This document shows positions 19,933-28,300 of a stretch of 64,000 nt of DNA, in pieces. Where the stretch lies: contig JBJMLO010000013.1 in assembly GCA_045805265.1 (NCBI GenBank), positions 1-64,000 on the forward strand, written 5' to 3'. A model generated the notes under the pieces. It had not been told where the DNA came from. It made no database searches and saw only the letters and a program-made list of their open reading frames with translations. This stretch comes from JBJMLO01 sp045805265. Its GTDB lineage: Bacteria; Actinomycetota; UBA4738; JACQTL01. A program made the translations under genes and the position numbers. Numbering within the stretch: the stretch's first letter is position 1; each line of letters begins with the position of its first letter.

Positions 19933-20541
19933 TCACTCCTCGATCATCTTGAACGCCAGGCGCCGGCTGTGCCCCTGCTTCCTCACGAGGCTGAACCATA
20001 GGCCGAGCACCCCGTCGACCACCTCCACGTCCTCGGGGCCACCGACCCACACCGGCCGGAGGCCGACATCGGCGATCAGTCCTTCGGCGGTTCCTCGATC
20101 GTCCCCGTCGGGCCCGCAGAAGAACAGATCGGCCTGAACGCCCCCCACGATGGGACGGTCGAACTGCTCCCATCCCAGGTTGTTGAACGCTCGGCAGTAG
20201 GACGCCCCGGGGACGGCCGCCTCGATCGCGGCCCTGCTGTTCATGGACTCGCCGCCGACGTTGTTCGCGGTGTCGATGACGAGCTTGCCGTCCAGGCGGG
20301 TTCCGAGCGCCGACACCATCTCGGCCATGGCAGAGCCCGGGACGGCGAACACCACGACGTCGGCCCCCTCTACGGCTTGGGCGATCGGAGCCGTCCCGGC
20401 GCCAATCCGTCCCGCCAGGTCGCGGACCGCGGGCTTGTCCGGATCTCGGGCTCCGAGCGTGACCGCATGACCCGCGGCAGACCACTTCGTGGCCAGGGTG
20501 CCGCCGATCTTCCCGGAGCCGATGACGGCGATGGCGGCCAT
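19933..20541 (-). CDS. NADPH-dependent F420 reductase-like oxidoreductase
   Basis: 202 aa. The N-terminal MAAIAVIGSGKIGGTLATKW is a dinucleotide-binding GxGxxG motif, followed by VTLGARDP (NADP phosphate recognition), DVVVFAVPGSAM and NNLGWEQF. This is the NADP_Rossmann/F420-NADP oxidoreductase family that moves hydride between F420 and NADPH. Start ATG 20541 follows AAAGGAGAGG. A longer upstream start is less likely because of this site. Confidence 0.82.
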   Translation of the reverse strand: MAAIAVIGSGKIGGTLATKWSAAGHAVTLGARDPDKPAVRDLAGRIGAGTAPIAQAVEGADVVVFAVPGSAMAEMVSALGTRLDGKLVIDTANNVGGESMNSRAAIEAAVPGASYCRAFNNLGWEQFDRPIVGGVQADLFFCGPDGDDRGTAEGLIADVGLRPVWVGGPEDVEVVDGVLGLWFSLVRKQGHSRRLAFKMIEE

Positions 20542-20687
20542 GGTCCTCTCCTTTCGACGGTCCACCGAGTGCCCATCATGAGCCACGGCGACGGTCCAGC
20601 GGGTCTACTGCGACTGTTTCGCTGCGCCGGCGATCCGGCAGCGTGGTCGTGGCTGCCTGGGATAATCGCCGCCGACCAGGGAACCGA

Positions 20688-22085
20688 ATGCTCGTCACCC
20701 TCACGACAACGCACAGGCCGGCGACCGATCTGGGGTATCTGCTACACAAGAACCCCGGGACGGTACGCTCCGTCGACCTGTGGTACGGGCGGGCCCACGT
20801 CTTCTATCCGGAGGCGACCGAGGAGCGGTGCACGGCGGCCCTCCTGTTGGAGGTCGATCCCATCGGCTTGGTCCGCCGCCGTGGTCGAAGCGGCGAACCG
20901 GCATCGCTCCAGCCCTACGTCAACGACCGACCGTACGTGGCGTCGTCGTTCACGAGCGTCGCCCTGGCCAAGATGTTCGGGACCGCCATGTCGGGGCGGA
21001 GCGCGGAGCGACAGGCCCTCGCGGACATGGCGATCCCGCTCGAGGTGGACATCCCGGCGCTCCCGTGCCGGGGAGGAGCGGATCTGCTTCGGCGGCTGTT
21101 CGAGCCGCTCGGGTATTCGGTCTCGGCGACGTCGATCCCGCTGGACGAGCGGTTCCCCGAATGGGGAGACAGCCCCTATTGGCAGACGCGCCTCGAGACG
21201 ACCGCACGGGTGGCCGACGTGCTCGGTCATCTCTACGTGCTGCTCCCCGTCCTGGATGACGTGAAGCACTACTGGGTGAGCCGCGACGAGATCGAGAAGC
21301 TCCTGCGTCGCGGGGAGGGGTGGCTCCGGACCCATCCCGAGAACGAGCTCATCACCAGGCGCTACCTGCGGCACCAGTCCCGCCTGGCTCGCGAGGCGCT
21401 CGCGCGGCTGCTCGAGGAGGACCAGTCCGATCCGGATTCGGACCAGCAGCTCCACGACCGGGAGGAGGAACGGGTGGAGCGGCGGATCGGGCTGGCCGAG
21501 CAGCGGACGGAGGCGGTGCTCGAGGTCCTGAAGTCGTCCGGGGCCAGCCGGGTGCTCGACCTGGGCTGCGGGGAAGGGCGCCTGCTCCAGGCCATGCTGC
21601 GCGGAGGATCGTTCCAGCGGATCGTCGGCGTCGATGTCTCGCACGCGACGCTCGAGCGGGCCGCTCGGCGCCTCAACCTCCAGGAGATGTCCCCCAAGCA
21701 ACGGGAACGCATCGATCTCGTCCAGAGCTCGCTCACCTACCGGGACCGCCGGCTGGAGGGCTTCGACGCTGCCGCGGTGGTGGAGGTGGTCGAGCACCTC
21801 GACCCATCGCGTCTCGAGGCCTTCGAACGGGCCCTGTTCGGCGTCGCTCGTCCCGGGACGGTCGTCCTGACCACGCCGAACGCCGGATACAACGTGAGGT
21901 TCGAGGACCTTCCGGCGGGATCGTTCCGTCACCGGGACCACCGGTTCGAGTGGACCCCGGCCGAGTTCGAGAGCTGGGCCGGCCGGGCCGCCGAGCGCAA
22001 CGGCTACGCGGTCCGGTTCGTGGGCGTCGGGCCCGCGGACCCCGAGGTCGGCCCCCCCACGCAGATGGCGGTGTTCAGCCGATGA
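20688..22085 (+). CDS. hen1: RNA 3'-terminal 2'-O-methyltransferase Hen1
   Basis: 465 aa. The N-terminal 240 residues match the bacterial Hen1 activating domain (MLVTLTTTHRPATDLGYLLHKNP). The methyltransferase has VLDLGCGEGRL (residues 289-299) and the metal-binding set E366, E369, H370 (VVEVVEHLD) and H418 (FRHRDHRFEW), the residues needed for 2'-O-methylation of the RNA 3' end. It marks repaired RNA so that the same nuclease cannot cut it again. The stop overlaps the pnkp start (ATGA), as in other bacterial RNA repair cassettes. Confidence 0.96.
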   Translation: MLVTLTTTHRPATDLGYLLHKNPGTVRSVDLWYGRAHVFYPEATEERCTAALLLEVDPIGLVRRRGRSGEPASLQPYVNDRPYVASSFTSVALAKMFGTAMSGRSAERQALADMAIPLEVDIPALPCRGGADLLRRLFEPLGYSVSATSIPLDERFPEWGDSPYWQTRLETTARVADVLGHLYVLLPVLDDVKHYWVSRDEIEKLLRRGEGWLRTHPENELITRRYLRHQSRLAREALARLLEEDQSDPDSDQQLHDREEERVERRIGLAEQRTEAVLEVLKSSGASRVLDLGCGEGRLLQAMLRGGSFQRIVGVDVSHATLERAARRLNLQEMSPKQRERIDLVQSSLTYRDRRLEGFDAAAVVEVVEHLDPSRLEAFERALFGVARPGTVVLTTPNAGYNVRFEDLPAGSFRHRDHRFEWTPAEFESWAGRAAERNGYAVRFVGVGPADPEVGPPTQMAVFSR

Positions 22086-24616
22086 GGATCACGATCCCCG
22101 AGCTCTCGCTGGTCGTGCTCATCGGTGCCTCCGGGTCGGGGAAGTCGACCTTCGCCGCGCGCCACTTCCGGCCGACGGAGGTGCTCTCCTCCGATCGTTT
22201 CCGGGGACTCGTGTCCGACGACGAGAACGACCAGGCGGCGACCAGGGACGCGTTCGATGCGCTGCAGTTCGTCGCCGGGAAGCGGCTCGCTGCCGGGAGG
22301 CTCTCGGTCATCGACGCCACGAGCGTCCAGCGGGAAGCGCGTCGGCCGCTCGTCGAGCTGGCGCGGGCCCAGCACGTCCTGCCCGTCGCCATCGTATTCG
22401 ACATGCCGGAGCGGCTGTGCATGGAACGGAATGCGGCCCGGCCGGAACGCGACTTCGGACCGCATGTCGTTCGGTCCCAGCGCTCCCAGCTGCAGCGGTC
22501 GCTCCGAGGCCTGGAGCGGGAGGGGTTCCGCCGGGTGTTCGTGTTGCACACGCCGGAGGAGGTGGAATCGGCCGAGATCGAGCGCGAGCCGTCCTGGACC
22601 GACCGAAGCTCGGAACAGGGGCCCTTCGACATCATCGGTGACGTCCACGGCTGCCATGACGAGCTGGTCTCGCTGCTCGCGAAGCTCGGATACGGGGTCG
22701 TAGAGGACGGCTCCAGTGCCTCGCATCCCGAGGGAAGGAAGGCGGTGTTCCTGGGTGACCTGGTCGACCGCGGGCCGAACACCCCGGGTGTGCTCCGTCT
22801 CGTCATGGGCATGGTCGCCTCGGGATCCGCGCTGTGCCTTCCGGGCAACCACGAGAACAAGCTGGTCCGGGCGCTCCGTGGCCGGGACGTCCGGGTGTCA
22901 CACGGCCTGCCGGAGTCGCTCGCGCAGCTCGGGAACGAGCCCCCCGAGTTCCGGCAGCGGGTCATCGAGTTCTTGGACGGCCTGGTCAGCCACCTCGTGC
23001 TCGACCGCCGGCGGCTGGTGGTGGCGCACGCCGGGATGCGCGAGGAGATGCAGGGGCGGGCCTCGGCCGCGGTCCGGGCGTTCGCCCTGTTCGGGGAGAC
23101 CACAGGCGAGACCGACGAGTTCGGCCTGCCCGTGCGCTACCCGTGGGCGGTCGAGTACCGGGGGAGGGCGATGGTCGTCTACGGCCACACCCCGGTGCCC
23201 GAGACGGAGTGGATCAACAACACGATCGACGTCGACACGGGGTGCGTGTTCGGTGGCTCCCTCACCGCGCTGCGATACCCGGAGAAGGAGCTCGTGTCGG
23301 TGCCCGCCGCGCAGACGTACTACGAACCCGCCCGCCCGATCCCGCCCGCGGGGGACGGTCAGGGTGCGGCGGACCGCGACGACCTGCTGGACGTCGACGA
23401 CGTGCTCGGGAAGCGGATCGTCGAGACCCGGCTGCAGCGCTCGGTGACGATCCGGGACGAGAACGCCCGCCCGGCGCTCGAGGTCATGAGTCGCTTCGCC
23501 GCCGATCCGCGATGGCTCATCTACCTCCCGCCCACGATGTCGCCCCCGGCCACGTCCCCAGAACCGGGCCTGCTGGAGCATCCGGCCGAGGCTTTCGCCT
23601 CCTACCGCCGGGAAGGGGTGCCGCTGGTCATCTGCGAGGAGAAGCACATGGGGTCCCGGGCGGTCGTGATCGTCTGCCGTGACGACGCGGTGGCGCCGCG
23701 ACGGTTCCGCATCGAGGGGACGGGGATCTGCCACACGCGCACCGGGCGACCGTTCTTCGAGGACAGCGCCACGCAGGGCGCGTTGCTCGATCGGGTACGC
23801 GCGGCAGTCGATGCCGGCGGGCTGTGGGACGAGCTCGAGACGGACTGGCTGGCGATGGACTGCGAGCTCCTCCCGTGGTCGGCGAAGGCCCTCGAGCTCC
23901 TCAAGACGCAGTACGCAGCCGTCGGAGCCTCGTCGAGGTCCACGCTCGCAGCGTCGGTCCGAGCGCTCGAAGCGGGCGTCGTGAGGGGACTGGAGGTCGA
24001 CCAGCTGCTCGCCCGGAACCAGAACCGCCTCCGGATGTCGGAGCAGTTCGTCGACGCGTACCGCCGGTACTGCTGGAAGGTGGAGACGGTCGACGACCTC
24101 TCCCTGGCGCCGTTCCAGATCCTCGCGGGCGAGGGCCACTCCTACCTGGACCGCGACCACCGCTGGCACCTGACGATGATCGAACGACTCGTCCACGGAG
24201 GCGCCGGGCTGTTCCGGCCGACGCAGCACATCGTGGTCGATCTGAGCGATCCGCAGAGCGAGTCGGCGGGAGTGCGGTGGTGGGAGGAGCTGACCTCCGC
24301 GGGAGGCGAGGGGATGGTGGTGAAGCCCCTCGAGGGCATCGTTCGCGGACCCCGCGGCCTGGCCCAGCCGGGAGTGAAGGTCCGAGGTGGCGAATACCTG
24401 CGGATCATCTACGGCCCCGAGTACACGGCCCCCGAGAACCTCGACCGGCTGCGGGAACGAAGCGTCTCCCACAAGCGATCCCTGGCCCTCCGGGAGTTCG
24501 CCCTGGGAGCAGAAGCCGTGGAACGATTCGTCCGGGGCGAGCCGCTCTACCGAGTCCACGAGTGCGTCTTCGGCGTGTTGGCACTGGAGAGCGAGCCGGT
24601 CGATCCGCGGCTCTAG
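22082..24616 (+). CDS. pnkp: Polynucleotide kinase-phosphatase-ligase Pnkp
   Basis: 844 aa with three domains in the standard order. The 5' kinase has P-loop GASGSGKST at residues 15-23. The calcineurin-type 2',3' phosphatase spans about 182-410 with GDVHGCHDE, GDLVDRGPN and GNHE. The ligase/adenylyltransferase starts near 470, with EEKHMGSR placing the nucleotide-accepting Lys at 521. It heals and, with Hen1, seals broken tRNA-like RNA in the cytoplasm. All key motifs are intact. Confidence 0.96.
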   Translation: MRITIPELSLVVLIGASGSGKSTFAARHFRPTEVLSSDRFRGLVSDDENDQAATRDAFDALQFVAGKRLAAGRLSVIDATSVQREARRPLVELARAQHVLPVAIVFDMPERLCMERNAARPERDFGPHVVRSQRSQLQRSLRGLEREGFRRVFVLHTPEEVESAEIEREPSWTDRSSEQGPFDIIGDVHGCHDELVSLLAKLGYGVVEDGSSASHPEGRKAVFLGDLVDRGPNTPGVLRLVMGMVASGSALCLPGNHENKLVRALRGRDVRVSHGLPESLAQLGNEPPEFRQRVIEFLDGLVSHLVLDRRRLVVAHAGMREEMQGRASAAVRAFALFGETTGETDEFGLPVRYPWAVEYRGRAMVVYGHTPVPETEWINNTIDVDTGCVFGGSLTALRYPEKELVSVPAAQTYYEPARPIPPAGDGQGAADRDDLLDVDDVLGKRIVETRLQRSVTIRDENARPALEVMSRFAADPRWLIYLPPTMSPPATSPEPGLLEHPAEAFASYRREGVPLVICEEKHMGSRAVVIVCRDDAVAPRRFRIEGTGICHTRTGRPFFEDSATQGALLDRVRAAVDAGGLWDELETDWLAMDCELLPWSAKALELLKTQYAAVGASSRSTLAASVRALEAGVVRGLEVDQLLARNQNRLRMSEQFVDAYRRYCWKVETVDDLSLAPFQILAGEGHSYLDRDHRWHLTMIERLVHGGAGLFRPTQHIVVDLSDPQSESAGVRWWEELTSAGGEGMVVKPLEGIVRGPRGLAQPGVKVRGGEYLRIIYGPEYTAPENLDRLRERSVSHKRSLALREFALGAEAVERFVRGEPLYRVHECVFGVLALESEPVDPRL

Positions 24617-24649
24617 GGCCCATTGTCAAGACGGGAAGGCCCGGGCTCA

Positions 24650-24852
24650 CATGCGCTGCGAAAACCCCGGATGCTGGATGCCGCCGAGAAGTTGGAGGAT
24701 CTTCGGGTGCCGCCGGGGACCGGCTGGAACGCCTCCGGGGTGATCGCTCGGGCCAGCACGGCATCCGGATCAACGACCGGTGCCGGATCTGCTTCCGGTG
24801 GCGGGGCGCCGATGCATACGACGTCGAGATCGTGGACTACCCACGAGGAGGA
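24650..24852 (+). pseudogene. higB: HigB-type toxin, 5'-truncated and frameshifted
   Basis: One frame reads ALRKPRMLDAAEKLEDLRVPPG and the next, starting at the same G run near 24715, reads GDRLERLRGDRSGQHGIRIN followed by DRCRICFRWRG...VEIVDY. Joined they match RelE/HigB toxins, but one G appears lost in the run and the N-terminal 30 residues (start and FADKxTExLF) are missing. A sequencing error could explain the shift but not the missing start. It precedes the intact HigA, in the normal toxin-first order. Confidence 0.75.
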
Positions 24853-24853
24853 G

Positions 24854-25153
24854 ATGATGACCAAGCGACTTCCAGCGGTCCATCCAGGCGAGGTACTGGC
24901 CGAGGAGTTCCTCGAGCCCATGGGGATCAGTCAATACCGGCTCGCCAAGGACATCGCCGTTCCTCCTCGTCGGATCAATGGGATCGTCCACGGCACGCGA
25001 GCGGTTTCTGCGGACACCGCGCTTCGGTTGGCCCGGTACTTCGGGACCTCTGAGCGGTTCTGGCTGAACCTGCAGACCCAGTACGACCTCGACGTGGAAC
25101 TCGATCGTGTCGGGGATCGCATCGCGCGGGAGGTGGCACCCCGCGCCGTCTGA
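24854..25153 (+). CDS. higA: HigA-family antitoxin (XRE helix-turn-helix)
   Basis: 99 aa. It reads LPAVHPGEVLAEEFLEPMGISQYRLAKDI and RRINGIVHGTRAVSADTALRLARYFGTSERFWLNLQ, the standard HigA/VapI sequence. AGGAGGAG precedes two adjacent ATGs at 24854 and 24857. It would bind the HigB toxin and repress the operon; here the toxin is broken, so it may persist as a solitary regulator. Confidence 0.93.
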   Translation: MMTKRLPAVHPGEVLAEEFLEPMGISQYRLAKDIAVPPRRINGIVHGTRAVSADTALRLARYFGTSERFWLNLQTQYDLDVELDRVGDRIAREVAPRAV

Positions 25154-25332
25154 TGCTCGATGGCGTGCAGGCCTCGACACCAACGAAATGTGCGGTTGTA
25201 AGAGCGATTCGCGTGCCAGGTCGCCGGCCGGAGCCTCATATGCGCCGAGTGGACGAACGTCCTCCCGGACCATTCCGGCACGTCTGCCCAGCGTGATGGA
25301 TGTTCGGCCGTGAGTCGACGGCGCGATACAGG

Positions 25333-28300
25333 TCAGGATCCGGAAGGGTACTGCGGGCAGACCTGCTCGTAGGGGCGGTCTCCCACGTACCGGGCCCACT
25401 CTGCTTTCGTGAAGTTGCGCCCCGCGACCAGGCAGGCCTGGCGTTCCCACGCCGAGGGCGACGCCGGGTATGCGAACGCCTGGCCGGTCGCATAGACGAG
25501 TACGGCCGTCGTGGAGTTTCCCCGTCCCGCGAAGGTGGCCGTCCCGGGCACGCTCAAGAGCCCTGGAAGATCGGTTCCGATCTGCCGGAGATCGGGCACG
25601 GACCACAGCCGGGCGACGCCGTCGGAAGAGTCGGTCAGCAGCATGCTCCCGGTGGGGGCGAACTGGACGCTCCACAGTCCCGGGTTGGAGGCCGGTACTT
25701 CGGCCACCTGCTTGCCTGTGCTCACGTCCCAAAGCCGAACGATCCCGACGTTCGATGAACCTTCTGCAAGCAGGTTGCTGTTGGTCGGTGAGAACGCGAC
25801 GAACGCGACCCCTCGAGGATCAGGCAGCGTCCGGACCGGCTTCAGAGTCCTCGCGTCGATGATCACGGTACGGTCACCCAGGGCGGAGGTTGCGATCAAC
25901 GATCCGTCGGGGCTGTACACCACGTTCTGGTTGATGCCGTCGAGGAAGCCATCGGTGGACTTCCAACGGAGATCCAGGGGCGCCACGCGCTCGGATCCCG
26001 TCGCAGCATCCCACTCGATCAACCGGCTGGTGCCGTCCTCGCGTCGGTCCAGGCCGGCGATCCACTTGCCATCGGGGCTGAACGTCGCCCAGGGAGCGTT
26101 CCAGAAGCCGCCGTCATCTGGAACGGGGGTCGCGCTGAGCCCAGAGAACGTACGGATGAGCCTGGCAGTCCGACCGTCCAGACGCCATAGGGTGATGTCC
26201 CCGTTGCTCGAGGGACCGGGAGTGACCAGGAGTTCGGTGCCATCCGGGGAGAACTCCGCGTAGATGACCGAATCGATGCCGGGCACTCGACCGGCGACCC
26301 TCACCTCGGTCGTGACCCGGCCGGTCGAGAGGTCGACGATGCTGACATTGCCGCCCTTGCTCACCCCGTTCGCGGGGTCGATCTCTGTCGCGTGCGCGAC
26401 TGCGATGCTCTTCCCATCCGGGGACGAGGAGAAATAAGGGAAGTGCCAACCGACGTTGGGCCCACCGAACGACCCCAGACTGGCGGTGAACGAGCGACCG
26501 AAGCTCCGACGTCCCGAGAGATCCCACACGAACACATTCCCGTCGTCGGCCGCCGAGTAGAGGCTTCGCCCGGAGGGATCGAACGCGAGCATGAAGATCT
26601 CTCCGGCGTGCCCGCTCAGCGTTTGCAAGAGCGTGGCCGAAGCGACATCCCAGACCGAGATGTTCAGGCCGTCGTTGGTCACGCTCACGGCCGTCCCGCC
26701 ATCCGGGGAGAACGCCACCTGGCCTTCGCCCGCCTGGGCGCCGGCGCCTACCCTGATCTGACCAGTTCGAAGATCGACGAATCGGATCGATTGGTCGAAG
26801 CCGGGGTTGAACATGGTGTATGCGGCCATATGCCCGTCCGGCGCAACGGCGAGCTGGTACTGCTGCGGGGCGGGAAGCGGAACATGGAACGACCGCTCCA
26901 GGGCCAGGGTCCGGCCGTCCCGGACCTGGATTCGTCCGCCATCCCGGGTCGTGAGCGCCACGACCTCTCCCGTTTCCCGGGCGAAGGCAAGCGCCAAGAG
27001 CGAGAGCCCGGGCACGTCGACCTCTGCCAGGCGGCGACCAGTCGAGGTGTCCCACGCCGCGACGTGCTCCCATCCCTCCATCTGGAGGTACACGACTCGG
27101 CCGTCCCGAGAGAGCAGAACGGGCGAGTACACGTTTTCGACGTCCTGGTGGAGCCTGATCGTGCTCTCGACCCGGCCGGTTCGAACGTCGATCTTCTGGA
27201 GACCGGCTCCCCGGAGGACCCAGAGCCCGGAGCCGTCGGGGGTGAACGCGGGCCTTCGGGTGTTGTACGCGGGCACGTCGTGCACCGGCTTGCCGGTCGG
27301 CTGACGCGTTGACGTGTCGTAGAACCGCAGGGTGCGGTCCCGAGTCAGCACGGCGAGCGTCCCGCCGTCGGGGCTTACGACGATGTCCTCCGGAGGCGCG
27401 CCCACCCCGCCGACGTGCAGGACGTGGATCGCCGAGGGGCTGTGGAGCAGCACGGCCAGGAGGTCGCTCTCCGTCCGTTGCGAGTCGTCCATGTTGACGC
27501 CCTCCTCGGCGAGCAGCAGGGCGGTGTCGAGCTGGGTCTCGGCGACCGCCTGGGCGCCGAGGCTCTCGGAAAGGGCGACCGTCGCCGAACGCCGCGCATG
27601 GCCTCCCTGCACGAGCGCGATGCCGGCGGCGATCAGCGCGACCACGAGAAAGATCGCGACGGCACCGAGCAGGCCGCGCAGGCGCCGGTTCGTCCTGCGG
27701 ATCCGCCTCGTCTCCCGGTCGCTCGCCTCCCGACTGCGCGCGACGAAGCTCTGTTCCAGCTCGTTCAGGTGCTGGCCGTACCGGGAGGAGAAGTCCAATG
27801 CCGCAACGAGCCTGGCGGCCCGATAGAGCTCGGCGTCGTCGCGGCCGCCGGTGTCCCACTGGCGGGCCGCCGCGATCAGATGGGCCTGGACCGCCCGGGT
27901 CTCCGCGTCCTCCTCCAGCCAGCCCCGGAGACGGGGCCACCTGTGAAGCAGCGCCTCGTGGGCGATCTCGACGGTCGGCTCCCGCGACAGCGCGTCGCGA
28001 TCGAAGGACAGCAGGCGGTGGCGGCCGAAGGACTCGATCACGCCGTCCATCGCGCCGTCCAGGGCCGGAATCTCGGATCGGCGGACGCGGCGGCGCGTGT
28101 CCTCGGTCCCCTCGCCGAGGGTGACGAGACGCAGGAACAGCTGCCGGCACGCCTCGCGTGCGCCCTCGTTCATCGCCCCGTAGATCCGTTCCGCCCGACG
28201 CGCGAGGGCGCCCGAGGCGCCGCCGATCGCGCGGTAGGTCTCGAGCGAGAGCGAGGAGACCTCGTCCCGCTCCGCGAGCTCCGTGAGCGCGTACTGCAGC

